A DNA stretch of 35,656 bases from Phycisphaerae bacterium. GTDB lineage: Bacteria > Planctomycetota > Phycisphaerae > Sedimentisphaerales > Anaerobacaceae. The translations under genes and the position numbers were made by a program. The stretch's first letter is position 1. Each line of letters opens with the position of its first letter. Under the pieces are notes generated by a model. That model had not been told where the DNA came from, searched no databases, and saw only the letters and a program-made list of their open reading frames with translations. The stretch lies in assembly GCA_012744475.1 (NCBI GenBank), contig JAAYBV010000011.1, forward strand, positions 1 to 35,656, in the 5' to 3' direction. Positions 1-7,681 of the stretch are shown here, one piece after another.

Positions 1-345
1 CGTGTGGCGGCCCTGGATGCGATGCCCGGCTGCAAGAATCTGTACTATGGCTTCTGCGTTCTGTGCGGCGTGGTGGTGTTCGTGCTTCCGGCGGCCTCGG
101 CGGTGGTGGCGTTTGTCGAGAGCACGATCCTGCTGTTCCTGACGGTGCCGGCGGTGTTCCGGCCGCTGGCCGCGAACCTCGAGCGGTTTGCCGATCTGGA
201 CGCCGACTGGGAGATGGCCGGGACGTTTCCCCTGGAGGGGATGCTGAACCTGCTGATGGCGGCCGCGATTGCGGTCCTCGCCTTCCACATGAGCCTCGGG
301 GCCCTCGGCAAATCGAGCGGTCCGGCCGGACGCGACGCGACCTGA
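1..345 (+). CDS. C-terminal part of an integral membrane protein (cut by window edge)
   Basis: The reading frame is open back to base 1 and ends at TGA 343-345, so this is the 3' end of a longer gene. The first in-frame GTG (base 4) has no room for a ribosome site and is probably internal. The roughly 114 visible residues hold two or three hydrophobic stretches: one around residues 15-50, rich in Val/Leu/Phe with a Pro-Ala-Ala-Ser break, and one around 78-100. Between them lies an acidic loop (FADLDADWEM). The last 15 residues are polar. No catalytic motif is visible and I do not recognise the family. It is followed by about 215 bp without a gene before menA, so co-transcription with menA is not obvious. 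Confidence 0.6.
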   Translation, partial: RVAALDAMPGCKNLYYGFCVLCGVVVFVLPAASAVVAFVESTILLFLTVPAVFRPLAANLERFADLDADWEMAGTFPLEGMLNLLMAAAIAVLAFHMSLGALGKSSGPAGRDAT

Positions 346-361
346 GAACCCTTTGCGAAGA

Positions 362-520
362 ACCATCGGCAAGCTCTCGCCTGCCGCTGCCACCCGGCGC
401 TTGGCAGCGTGAGGGCGACGTCCCGATGGCCATCGGGATCGCACCTACTACCTCCGATGGCGAGGTGCACCTGCCACGCAGCAATCGACGGTTGCCTCAG
501 CCGCATCGGGGCGGTATCGT
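362..520. repeat. Degenerate relic of the dispersed mobile-element family, in the intergenic gap 346-559
   Basis: The gap between the first gene and menA has no gene. Bases 362-398 match the reverse complement of 3471-3507 in the intact element at 3448-3631, with about 32 of 37 bases identical by eye. Bases 421-438 are the perfect 18-bp palindrome tcccgatggccatcggga, which recurs exactly at 3551-3568 in the same element. Near 470-480 there is a right-arm-like 'ctgccacgcagc'. The order of pieces differs from the intact copy and no terminal repeats or target duplication are visible. I read it as a decayed or rearranged copy. Confidence 0.45.
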
Positions 521-559
521 GGTGCGATTCTCAAACGCTGAAGTTCTTTGGAGATGGGC

Positions 560-1489
560 ATGGTCGAAGCAGTGCCAGGGCACAGGGGCACGTGGCTCGT
601 CTGGGTGCGGGCGGTGCGCGTGTTCACGTTCACGGCATCGGTCGTTCCAGTCCTCGTCGGGGCGGCGATGGCGGCGCGCGTGGACGGACCGGTCGCGTGG
701 TGGCTGCTTCCGTTCGTGGTGGTCGCGTCGGTCCTGATGCACGCCGGGACGAATCTCATCAACGATTGTTTCGATTATCTCAAGGGCATCGACACCGACG
801 ATTACTCCTACGGCGGCAGCGGCGTCATCGTCCAGAAGCTGCTCATGCCGCGACAGGCCTTCATCGGGGCGCTGGTGACGTTTGGCGCCTCGTGCGGCAT
901 CGGGCTGCTGTTCATCGCCGTACGCGGCTGGCCCATCTTCGCCCTGGGCGTCGTCGGCCTGCTCGGTGGGTTCTTCTACACCGCCCGGCCGGTCGGCTAC
1001 AAGTACTTCGCGCTGGGCGATGCGCTGGTGTTCACGCTGATGGGCCCGCTGATGGTCATCGGATCGCACTTCGTCCTGACCGGCTCGTACAACCACGCGG
1101 TCCTGATCGCGAGTCTTCCGGTCGGCTGCCTTGTCGCGGCGATCCTGCACGCCAACAACATGCGTGACATCCAGCACGACCGCGAGGCGCAGGTGCGCAC
1201 CGTCGCGAATCTGCTGGGCCACAATCGCGCGCGCTTCGAGTACTACGGGCTGGTGGGCGGAGCATACGTCGCAGCGCTCGGGATGATCGCCGGCGGGCTG
1301 ATCGGTCCGTGGGGCCTGCTGGTGCTCCTGACGGCGCCGCTGGCGGCCCGGAACATCCGCCGGGTGGCGCGCAGTCAGCCGCAGCAGCCCGAAAGCATCG
1401 CCACGCTCGACGTGCAGACCGCGCAATTGCACCTGGCGTTCGGGCTGCTGTTCGCCCTGGCGATTCTGCTCGGAGAGCTGCTGCGATGA
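560..1489 (+). CDS. menA: MenA-type UbiA prenyltransferase (1,4-dihydroxy-2-naphthoate polyprenyltransferase)
   Basis: Integral membrane UbiA-superfamily enzyme of 309 aa that would attach a polyprenyl chain to 1,4-dihydroxy-2-naphthoate in menaquinone synthesis. The first Asp-rich prenyl-diphosphate/Mg site is NLINDCFDYLKGID (N65, N68, D69, D72). The second is NNMRDIQHDRE (N200, D203, D207). Between them FFYTARPVGYKYFALGD and the following MGPLMVIGSH segment resemble E. coli MenA closely. Eight or nine hydrophobic helices fit the family. I chose ATG 560 because GGAG at 550-553 lies 6 nt upstream; a TTG at 548 and ATG 554 in the same frame have poorer sites. The stop overlaps the next start (ATGA), so the two genes are translationally coupled. 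A different aromatic acceptor is possible, but the MenA-like second half makes naphthoate the best guess. Confidence 0.85.
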   Translation: MVEAVPGHRGTWLVWVRAVRVFTFTASVVPVLVGAAMAARVDGPVAWWLLPFVVVASVLMHAGTNLINDCFDYLKGIDTDDYSYGGSGVIVQKLLMPRQAFIGALVTFGASCGIGLLFIAVRGWPIFALGVVGLLGGFFYTARPVGYKYFALGDALVFTLMGPLMVIGSHFVLTGSYNHAVLIASLPVGCLVAAILHANNMRDIQHDREAQVRTVANLLGHNRARFEYYGLVGGAYVAALGMIAGGLIGPWGLLVLLTAPLAARNIRRVARSQPQQPESIATLDVQTAQLHLAFGLLFALAILLGELLR

Positions 1490-2103
1490 GGGCGGTCTGG
1501 ACACTCAGCGCGCTGGCAGCCGGTCTGTGGTTTGTGATGTTCTCGCCGTGGACGCGGGAGGCGATCCTGTTCTGGCCTGCGATGTCGCTCTCTTGCGGCC
1601 TGCTGGCGCTGGCGGGCCTGTGGCTCAATCGCCATTGGCCGCGCGAAGTCTTTGCATTTCGCTGGTGGCATGTCCCCGTGGGCGTGTTCTCTGCGCTGGT
1701 GCTCTATCTGATGTTCTTTGTGGGCCACAGGATTGCGGGGGCGATCCTGCCGTTTGCGTCGGAGCAGATCGCTCTGGTCTACCGCACGCGGAGTCAGGCG
1801 GACCTGTGGCTGATCGGTGTGCTGCTGTTCGCCTGGGTCGGCCCAGCCGAGGAGATCTTCTGGCGCGGCTGCGTCCAACGCCGCTGCGGGCAGCGCTTCG
1901 GCGCGTTCACGGGGCTGGCCCTCACGGCCGCGATCTATACCCTCGTACACATCTGGTCTTTCAACCTCATGCTGCTGGCGGCGGCGGGCTTGTGCGGCGT
2001 ATTCTGGGGCGCGATGTTCTGGCGCTTCCGCTCCATCTGGCCGGCGCTGATCAGTCACGCCGTCTGGGACGTGGTGATCTTCGTCCTGCTGCCGATCCGC
2101 TGA
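1486..2103 (+). CDS. CPBP-family intramembrane metalloprotease (CAAX/Abi type)
   Basis: A 205-aa polytopic membrane protein of the CPBP (CAAX protease and bacteriocin-processing) family. The glutamate-pair motif is EEIFWRG (E122, E123, R127), followed by YTLVHIW with H155 and HAVWD with H191 and D195. This is the usual set of metal-binding and catalytic positions. Hydrophobic helices occur near residues 5-22, 28-47, 63-88, 106-120, 140-156, 160-178 and 190-203. The start ATG overlaps the menA stop, so it is expressed with menA. Family members cleave membrane-proximal substrates or act in bacteriocin self-immunity. The substrate here is unknown, and the menA link may only reflect shared transcription. 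Confidence 0.85.
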   Translation: MRAVWTLSALAAGLWFVMFSPWTREAILFWPAMSLSCGLLALAGLWLNRHWPREVFAFRWWHVPVGVFSALVLYLMFFVGHRIAGAILPFASEQIALVYRTRSQADLWLIGVLLFAWVGPAEEIFWRGCVQRRCGQRFGAFTGLALTAAIYTLVHIWSFNLMLLAAAGLCGVFWGAMFWRFRSIWPALISHAVWDVVIFVLLPIR

Positions 2104-2238
2104 TCGAAGCCGAGCGAACCTCCCTGCCTCTTGCCCCGATCTGTGCAAATCCTCTCCAGATCCTGCCTCAAGTGACGACCCGGATTGGCCGATAAACGGG
2201 CGGTGCTGTTTTTGAGGCGATTTTGGAGAGCTACAACG

Positions 2239-3207
2239 ATGCATAGAGAGGAAACGCCAAGGGTAGTTCCATCGCAACGTCCGATATTCCGGTTGCCCGT
2301 CAACACCGACTTCCTCTTCCTCGACAAGAAGGGCGACTACAGTGCGAGGACCGAGAAAAAGCGAACGAAACTGCTACAGAAACTCGGCTTCCTCGCAGGC
2401 TTCCTCGAGGAGGGCGAAACCGTCGTGTTCGTCACGACGGGCTGTTCGCCGTTCTCGACGGTCGAGCAGCTTACGATCGGGCACCTGTGGATCATGGCGA
2501 TCAAGCGTGCGTTGTTCGTCTTCACGAACCGACGCATTCTCCACATTCCCACCACGGGGCAGTATGAGTATCGCGGGTCGATCGCTCAGATTCTGTACCA
2601 GGATTGCCGTCGTCTGTACGTCAAAGGCTCGGCGTTGCGGGCGGAATACCTGACCGGCAGGACGGAGAGCTTCTTGGGGATTCCCGGCCCGGACCGGGCG
2701 ACGATCCAGCGCCTCGACATCGTCGCACCGGAGCCGGCCGAGCCGAGCGATTGCCCCGAGCGGAACCACCTGTGCCCGAGCTGTGCGCAGGTGCTGGCGC
2801 CGCAGACGGCCGCCTGTCCCGCGTGCGGGCAGGCGTTCAAGACCGCGGCGGCAGCGGTGAAGTATTCGCTGCTGCTGCCCGGCGGCGGATATTTCTACGC
2901 GCGGCGCTGGGTTCTCGGAGTTGTCGACGCGATTGCGGAAACCTACCTGCTGCTGATCGCGCTGGTCGCCCTTGTCGGCGCCGCCCTTGGCAATCCGCAG
3001 GCCGCCCCCGTATTGGCCCTGTTCGGCCTGCTGCTGGTGATCGAGAAAGTGATCACCATTTATCACGCCAAAAAGTTCATCGCCGAATTCATTCCGCGCG
3101 ATCCCCATGCGGTCCAGCCGCCGCGTCGTGCGCCGTCCGATCCGTATGCGGCGTCATCGGCGGCGGAGCGAACACAGACGCTCGAACAGCTCCTGTCCGT
3201 CCGCTGA
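2239..3207 (+). CDS. PH-like domain / zinc-ribbon / two-TM protein of unknown function
   Basis: A protein of 322 aa. Start ATG 2239 has GGAGAG at 2225-2230; the open frame extends upstream to a TTG at 2185 but without a ribosome site. Residues about 50-165 look like a bacterial pleckstrin-homology-type beta domain (GETVVFVTTGC, then ALFVFTNRRILHIPT, a phrasing typical of bPH domains). Next comes a four-cysteine zinc ribbon (C179, C182, C193, C196; CPSC...CPACG). The stretch KYSLLLPGGGYFYARRW, two hydrophobic helices (about 233-251 and 256-272) and a Pro/Ala-rich tail follow. The layout suggests a membrane protein with a cytoplasmic sensing module that binds zinc. No enzymatic residues are visible. 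It stands alone between the CPBP gene and a long intergenic region. Confidence 0.7.
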   Translation: MHREETPRVVPSQRPIFRLPVNTDFLFLDKKGDYSARTEKKRTKLLQKLGFLAGFLEEGETVVFVTTGCSPFSTVEQLTIGHLWIMAIKRALFVFTNRRILHIPTTGQYEYRGSIAQILYQDCRRLYVKGSALRAEYLTGRTESFLGIPGPDRATIQRLDIVAPEPAEPSDCPERNHLCPSCAQVLAPQTAACPACGQAFKTAAAAVKYSLLLPGGGYFYARRWVLGVVDAIAETYLLLIALVALVGAALGNPQAAPVLALFGLLLVIEKVITIYHAKKFIAEFIPRDPHAVQPPRRAPSDPYAASSAAERTQTLEQLLSVR

Positions 3208-3278
3208 AGGGGTCGTTCATGTCACCTGGAGCATCGCGCTGGGCCGCCGGAAGATGCGGCTATGGATGTGACGGGCCC

Positions 3279-3405
3279 TGAGATTGCCGCGGGTCCTTCC
3301 GCGATAGACCGCTTTCCGCAGTTCCGACCATCGGCAACCGCAAGGGTCGCCGATGCCACACATGCACCCCCCTGGCCCGGGTGCTTCACTTCGTTCAGCA
3401 TGACA
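3279..3405. repeat. Decayed repeat patches in intergenic 3208-3751
   Basis: The 543-bp gap 3208-3751 holds no convincing gene. Upstream of the intact mobile element, 3328-3362 carries a hairpin (catcggc at 3330-3336 pairing with gccgatg at 3350-3356) followed by ccacacatg. That resembles the right arm of the element at 3448-3631 and suggests an older nested copy. Bases 3384-3405 (cttcacttcgttcagcatgaca) resemble a short repeat I recall from intergenic DNA of many environmental genomes; I cannot verify that here. Bases 3641-3751 form the leader of the next gene. Confidence 0.4.
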
Positions 3406-3447
3406 TCAGGCGGAAAGGGCCGGTTGTGCTTTTGCGCAGTTGAGTAG

Positions 3448-3631
3448 GTGTCTGTGAAAATATCCTGGCAGCCGTGTGGCAGCGGCAAGCGCAGGCTTGC
3501 CGATGGTGATACGCGTGCCATCGAAGCCATCGGCATACTCCGCCTTGCTCTCCCGATGGCCATCGGGACCACTGCCACACATGGCGCTCCGTGGTGGAAG
3601 ACGGGCCTTGCCGCGAAATTCGCACAGACAC
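3448..3631. mobile_element. Non-autonomous mobile element, copy A: 9-bp terminal inverted repeats and a 9-bp target duplication
   Basis: The element is 184 bp. It begins GTGTCTGTG (3448-3456) and ends CACAGACAC (3623-3631), a perfect 9-bp inverted repeat that continues imperfectly to about 23 bp (18 of 23 matches). It is flanked on both sides, with no gap, by the 9-bp direct repeat gttgagtag (3439-3447 and 3632-3640), the signature of transposition. Inside are an outer stem (gtgtggcag 3474-3482 / ctgccacac), a left hairpin (ggcaagc gcag gcttgcc), a middle stem (gccgatgg / ccatcggc) and the 18-bp palindrome at 3551-3568. It is too short for a transposase and has no open frame with family features, so it must be moved in trans. 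A 9-bp duplication is known for several IS families (for example IS1, IS4 and IS256 relatives); which one is unknown. Confidence 0.85.
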
Positions 3632-3751
3632 GTTGAGTAGCGTGGCGACGGATTTGGCTTGCGTGGGACGCTGTTGGCGATGAGAATGCACCGCCGATGG
3701 TCCTCGTGTGATTGGCGCGTTTGGTTTCCTGCTGGTTCTTGGAGAGTGACG

Positions 3752-5002
3752 ATGAGACTCAAAAGAGCATGGGTCGTGTGGGCGGTGGTGACGTGGCTGG
3801 CGGCGTCGACCTTATGGGCGGCGGAAATCCCGTCGGCCCGGCCGGAAGAGGTGGGTTTGTCTTCGGCCAGGCTCGCCGAGATGCAGGCGGTCGCCCGGAA
3901 GATGGTGGACGAGCGGGAAGTGGCCGGCATAATCACCTTGGTGGCGCGGAAAGGCAAGGTCTGTCACTTCGAAGCCTATGGCTCGCGAGACCTGGCAGCG
4001 GGCAAGCCGATCCAGCGCGACACGATCTTGCGCTTCTACTCCATGAGCAAGCCGGTCACCAGTGTGGCCGCCATGATCCTGCACGAGCAGGGCAAGGTGC
4101 TGCTCGATGAGCCGGTCGAGCTGTACATTCCCGAGCTGCGCGGATGGAAAGTCCACGCCGAAGACGCGCAGGGCGAGCCGACTACGGTCGAGCCCGGGCG
4201 GAAGGTCACGGTGCGCGATCTGCTGCGGCACACCTCGGGACTGACCTACGGCATCTTCGGGGACACCCCCGTCGATCGGATGTATCGCGAGAAGGAGGTC
4301 CTCAGCGACATCGAGCTCAAGGAGATGGTCAAGCGGCTCGGCGAGATTCCGCTGCTGCACCAGCCGGGGACGACGTGGCATTACAGCGTTTCGACGGATG
4401 TGCTGGGGCACGTGATCGAACGCGCCTCAGGGCAGACGCTCGATGTCTTCTTCGCTCAGAACATCTTCAAGCCGCTCGACATGAGGGACACCGGGTTCTA
4501 CATCCCGAAAGACAAGCACGAGCGTTTCGCCGTGTGCTATGGTCCCGGTTCGAACGGCGGACTGGAGCCGACAAATGAACTGGGGAGCTACGCGTTTCTC
4601 GAACCGCGTGCGTTCCTGTCGGGCGGGGGCGGGCTGGTCTCGACGGCGCGCGATTACCTGCGGTTCTGCCAGATGCTGCTGAACAAGGGCAGGTTGGACG
4701 ACGTGCGGATTCTGCGGCCCGAGACGGTGGAGATGATGACGCGAGACCAGTTGCCGCCGGGGGTGTCGGTCGGCGAGGGCGTCGGTTTCGGCCTGGGATT
4801 CTCCGTGCGGTTGAAGCCCGATCCGAGCGGCGGGACCCGCGTGGGCGAATACGGCTGGTCCGGCGCCGCCAGCACCTTCTTCGCCATCTCGCCCGACGAC
4901 GAATCCATCGTGATGCTCCTGACACAGTACATGCCGTATTCGGAGAAGATTCCCGCCACGCTCAAGCCGCTGGTCTACGCCGCCTTCAACGGCCAGAACT
5001 AG
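3752..5002 (+). CDS. Exported serine hydrolase, beta-lactamase class C / EstB-like
   Basis: A 416-aa protein with an N-terminal signal peptide (VVWAVVTWLAASTLWAAE, cleavage near residue 23). The penicillin-binding/serine-hydrolase fold shows SMSK (S97 nucleophile, K100 general base), HYSVS where class C enzymes have YxN (here Y-S-V-S, as in EstB-type esterases), and YGWSGAAS in place of KTG. The family includes beta-lactamases, D-Ala-D-Ala peptidases and carboxylesterases. The altered second and third boxes favour an esterase or peptidase over a true beta-lactamase. Start ATG 3752 has GGAGAG at 3741-3746; upstream in-frame codons have no such site and lie in repeat-derived sequence. It stands alone, 110 bp downstream of mobile element copy A. 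Confidence 0.88.
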   Translation: MRLKRAWVVWAVVTWLAASTLWAAEIPSARPEEVGLSSARLAEMQAVARKMVDEREVAGIITLVARKGKVCHFEAYGSRDLAAGKPIQRDTILRFYSMSKPVTSVAAMILHEQGKVLLDEPVELYIPELRGWKVHAEDAQGEPTTVEPGRKVTVRDLLRHTSGLTYGIFGDTPVDRMYREKEVLSDIELKEMVKRLGEIPLLHQPGTTWHYSVSTDVLGHVIERASGQTLDVFFAQNIFKPLDMRDTGFYIPKDKHERFAVCYGPGSNGGLEPTNELGSYAFLEPRAFLSGGGGLVSTARDYLRFCQMLLNKGRLDDVRILRPETVEMMTRDQLPPGVSVGEGVGFGLGFSVRLKPDPSGGTRVGEYGWSGAASTFFAISPDDESIVMLLTQYMPYSEKIPATLKPLVYAAFNGQN

Positions 5003-5036
5003 GGTTGGGCTCTTTGCGTTGCGCCGCAGAAATCGT

Positions 5037-5072
5037 TTGACGCCCCGGCGGCGGATGGCTATACTATGTATA
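5037..5072 (+). promoter_or_regulatory. mazEF promoter with an overlapping palindromic operator candidate
   Basis: TTGACG (5037-5042), a 17-nt spacer and TATACT (5060-5065) form a near-consensus sigma-70-type promoter 25 nt upstream of mazE. The palindrome TATAC-TAT-GTATA (5060-5072) covers the -10 box. MazE-type antitoxins repress their own promoters by binding palindromes overlapping this region, so it is a good operator candidate. Confidence 0.7.
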
Positions 5073-5090
5073 TCCGTTGGAGAGTTCGTT

Positions 5091-5339
5091 ATGGTCGCCA
5101 AAGTGCAGAAATGGGGCAACAGTCAGGGGCTGCGGTTGAGCAAGCAACTGCTGGATGACGTGCAGATATCCGTAGGCGATCCGGTGGAAGTTGCCGTCCA
5201 GGACGGCGTGATCGTCGTGGCGCCTCTGAAGCGTCTGCGAGGCAAACACCGTCTGGGCGATCTGGTCAGACGAATCCCAAAGGGCCATGACACGCAGGAA
5301 GTTGACTGGGGCGGTCCGGCAGGCAGAGAGGTCTGGTAA
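5091..5339 (+). CDS. mazE: MazE-like antitoxin (AbrB/SpoVT fold)
   Basis: An 82-aa protein. The N-terminal 50 residues are a typical MazE/AbrB swapped-hairpin DNA-binding domain: KVQKWGNSQGLRLSKQLLDD, then ISVGDPVEVAVQDGVIVVAPL. The C-terminal 30 residues (LGDLVRRIPKGHDTQEVDWGGPAGREVW) are the flexible arm that in known pairs wraps the toxin; the acidic-tryptophan EVDWG segment is characteristic. ATG 5091 has GGAGAG at 5079-5084. The toxin ATG follows the TAA with no intervening base, so the pair is co-translated. The gene pair has its own promoter with a palindrome that fits autorepression. Confidence 0.93.
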   Translation: MVAKVQKWGNSQGLRLSKQLLDDVQISVGDPVEVAVQDGVIVVAPLKRLRGKHRLGDLVRRIPKGHDTQEVDWGGPAGREVW

Positions 5340-5675
5340 ATGGTCGCCTACGTTCCGCGCCGAGGCGACTTCATCGCAGTGACCTTCGATCCTCAATCGG
5401 GGCACGAACAGAGGGGCCGTCGGCCGGCGCTCGTCATCAGCCATTACCTTTTCAACAAGCATACCGGGCTGGCGATCGTCTGCCCCATCACGAGTACAGA
5501 TCGGGGTTTTCCCTTCCACGTGCGAATTGGCGAGTCAGGCAAGGTGACGGGCTTCGTCATGGCCGAGCAGATCAAGTCCATCGACTTCCGGGCGCGCAGC
5601 GCCAAACGCATCGCCAAGGCCCCGGCGGCGGTTCTCGACGAAGTCCTCTCCATCCTCGACGCCTGCCTCTACTGA
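5340..5675 (+). CDS. mazF: MazF-like endoribonuclease toxin
   Basis: A 111-aa protein closely resembling E. coli MazF in layout: GDFIAVTFDPQSGHEQRGRR (the GxEQxGxRP loop with the catalytic Arg), PALVISHYLFN, CPITSTDRGFPFHV (the conserved Thr of the P-x-T-S/T motif), then VMAEQIKSIDFRARSAKRI and a C-terminal helix. MazF toxins cut single-stranded mRNA at short sequences and arrest growth when the labile antitoxin is lost. The gene starts immediately after the mazE stop. All expected active-site positions look intact, so it is probably functional. The cleavage specificity cannot be read from sequence. Confidence 0.94.
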   Translation: MVAYVPRRGDFIAVTFDPQSGHEQRGRRPALVISHYLFNKHTGLAIVCPITSTDRGFPFHVRIGESGKVTGFVMAEQIKSIDFRARSAKRIAKAPAAVLDEVLSILDACLY

Positions 5676-5873
5676 GCGCATTGAACGACGGTGCCGTGGG
5701 ACTGGAAGGGCCGGCAGATCACCATCGTGTCGCAGCGGCCGGAAATGCCTTGCCTCGCCTCACAATCGCCACAACAATGGGAGCGATGGTGAACCTCTGG
5801 GCCGCTGATGGCAGGAGTGGAAGCGGCAGTCCATCGACGGGTGCCGAGGCCATCTGACGAAAAGGAGACGGGC

Positions 5874-7325
5874 ATGGATCGACGGGAGTTTTCGAAGCGG
5901 ATGCTGATGGCCGGCGCGGGGGCGGGGTTGGCGCTGGATCCAGCGCGGGCGGCCGGGGGCAGTGGCGATAGCTATGACGAGCCTGCCCGGCGATTGCCGA
6001 TTCGCCGGTTTGACGTGGTGGTGGCCGGCGCGGGCACCGGCGGCGTGGTCGCGGCGATTGCGGCCGCGCGGCAGGGGGCCGACACCGCTCTGATCGAGGT
6101 CAAAGGCTATCCCGGCGGGACCGTCACCGAGGGCGGCACCGCGCTGCACAGCTTCTACAACCTCTGGAAGGCGTTTGACGTCGAGAAGCGGCAGGTCGTT
6201 CGCGGCATCCCGCAGGAGATCATCGACCGGCTGATGAAGGTGGGCGGTTGCTCGGGCCACGCCGAGATGCTCACCGCCTACAATTACGACTCGGTCTGCA
6301 CCGCGATCGACACCGAGCTGTACAAGCTCGTCGCGTTCGAGATGCTCGCCGAGGCGGGCGTCCACGTCTTCGTCAACACGCTGCTGGTCGGCGCCATCGT
6401 GGACGGCGCCCGCGTTCGCGGTGCGATCGTCGAGAGCCGCGCGGGCCGCGAGGCGTTCTACGCCAGGTCGTTCATCGACTGCACCGCCTACGGCGACCTG
6501 GCGGCCTACGCCGGAGCGAAATACACGGAGCCCAACGACTATCCCGTGTGCAACAGCGTGGGCATCGGGAACGTCGACATCGACAAGTACCATGCGTTTA
6601 TCGAGGCCAACAAGCTCAAGGGCCAACTGGCCAGGGGGATGCGCAGCGGTAAAAGCGACCAGATCGTCCGCGCGGGCGCCGAATGGGTGAATCTGCCGGA
6701 GCTGGCCCAGGCCGCTCGCAACATCGGCATGGCCATGATCACCACGACCGTGCACGACAATTATCTGATGTTCATCAAGTGCAACCTCAAGCTGCCGGTC
6801 AGCCCGACCGACCGCGACGCGGTGGCCCAGGCCGAGCTGGAGATCCGCCGGCGGATGGCCCAGGCGGTCGAGCTGTTCCGCAAACACGTGCCCGGCTGCG
6901 AGAAGGCCTTCATGGCGCGCACGAGCCCGAAGCTGTGCATTCGGCGAGGCCGCTGCGTCGAGTGCGACTACGACATCACACTGCCGGACGTGCTCGAAGG
7001 CCGGCACTTCGACGACGAGATCATGGTCTACGGCTTCCACGACAGCGCCCCGCGCCTTCAGATCAAAGACGGCGGCACATACGGGCTCCCGTACCGGGCC
7101 CTGTGCGTCAAGGGGGTCGAGAACCTGTACGCCTGCGGCATGATGATCACGTCGGATCACGAGGCCCACATGTCCACGCGCAACACCGTCTGCTGCATGG
7201 GCCAGGGCCAGGGCGCCGGCACCGCCGCCGCACTCTGCGCGGCCCGCCACTGCGGCGCCCGCGACCTGCCCTACGGCCTCCTCCGCGACGCTCTTACACA
7301 GGCCGGGGTGTATTTCGAGGTGTGA
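5874..7325 (+). CDS. Tat-exported FAD-dependent oxidoreductase (FAD_oxidored family)
   Basis: A 483-aa protein. The N-terminus MDRREFSKRMLMAGAGAGLAL is a twin-arginine signal, so the folded flavoprotein is exported. Residues 46-75 form the Rossmann FAD-binding motif (FDVVVAGAGTGGVVAAIAAA, GxGxxG with a downstream Glu in ALIEVK). GYPGGTVTEGG follows, as in the PF12831 group. A cysteine-bearing stretch (LCIRRGRCVECDYDI) and the C-terminal YACGMMITSDHEAHMS and QGQGAGTAAALCA segments complete the fold. Start ATG 5874 has AAGGAG 6 nt upstream. The group is often found in polysaccharide-degrading bacteria; substrates are poorly known, and oxidation of sugar-derived alcohols is only a guess. The 198-bp gap after mazF contains nothing else I recognise. 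Confidence 0.85.
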   Translation: MDRREFSKRMLMAGAGAGLALDPARAAGGSGDSYDEPARRLPIRRFDVVVAGAGTGGVVAAIAAARQGADTALIEVKGYPGGTVTEGGTALHSFYNLWKAFDVEKRQVVRGIPQEIIDRLMKVGGCSGHAEMLTAYNYDSVCTAIDTELYKLVAFEMLAEAGVHVFVNTLLVGAIVDGARVRGAIVESRAGREAFYARSFIDCTAYGDLAAYAGAKYTEPNDYPVCNSVGIGNVDIDKYHAFIEANKLKGQLARGMRSGKSDQIVRAGAEWVNLPELAQAARNIGMAMITTTVHDNYLMFIKCNLKLPVSPTDRDAVAQAELEIRRRMAQAVELFRKHVPGCEKAFMARTSPKLCIRRGRCVECDYDITLPDVLEGRHFDDEIMVYGFHDSAPRLQIKDGGTYGLPYRALCVKGVENLYACGMMITSDHEAHMSTRNTVCCMGQGQGAGTAAALCAARHCGARDLPYGLLRDALTQAGVYFEV

Positions 7326-7417
7326 CGCGCGTTCAGAAGACATTGCAGCCGCGCTCGTAAGCTGTGCCGATCGCGTGGCCGGATTTGGGAGTTCATCTTC
7401 ATCGAGGAGCATGACGT

Positions 7418-7642
7418 ATGGCAGGCAAATCGAATCGCGATGTGGAGAAGGTGTATTCGACCAGTGAGTTCGTGGCGAAGCTGCGACGGCTGGCCGATGC
7501 GCTGGAGACCGGCGAGAAGTTCGAGATTCAGATCGCCGGCGAGCGGATCTATGTGCCCGTTCGCGCGGAGTTCAACCTCGAGCACGAGCGCGACGGCGGC
7601 GACGAGGAAATCGAGTTTCAGATCAAGTGGACGAATGCCTGA
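7418..7642 (+). CDS. Amphi-Trp domain small protein
   Basis: A 74-aa acidic protein (KVYSTSEFVAKLRRLADALE, GEKFEIQIAGERIYVP, then EFNLEHERDGGDEEIEFQIKW). The alternating hydrophobic strand ending in a conserved Trp, and the helix-then-strands order, match the amphi-Trp domain family of unknown function found in many bacteria and archaea. ATG 7418 has AGGAG at 7405-7409; another ATG at 7411 is out of frame. It lies 40 bp before the YciH gene on the same strand and may share its transcript. Confidence 0.8.
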   Translation: MAGKSNRDVEKVYSTSEFVAKLRRLADALETGEKFEIQIAGERIYVPVRAEFNLEHERDGGDEEIEFQIKWTNA

Positions 7643-7681
7643 CCTGTCACGTGGTTTACGGCCTCAAGGATGTGAGTGTCT

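Noticed and set aside
3406-3957. 183-aa minus-strand open frame across mobile element copy A
   Set aside because: It is read from palindromic repeat DNA and the antisense of the serine hydrolase gene; no family features.
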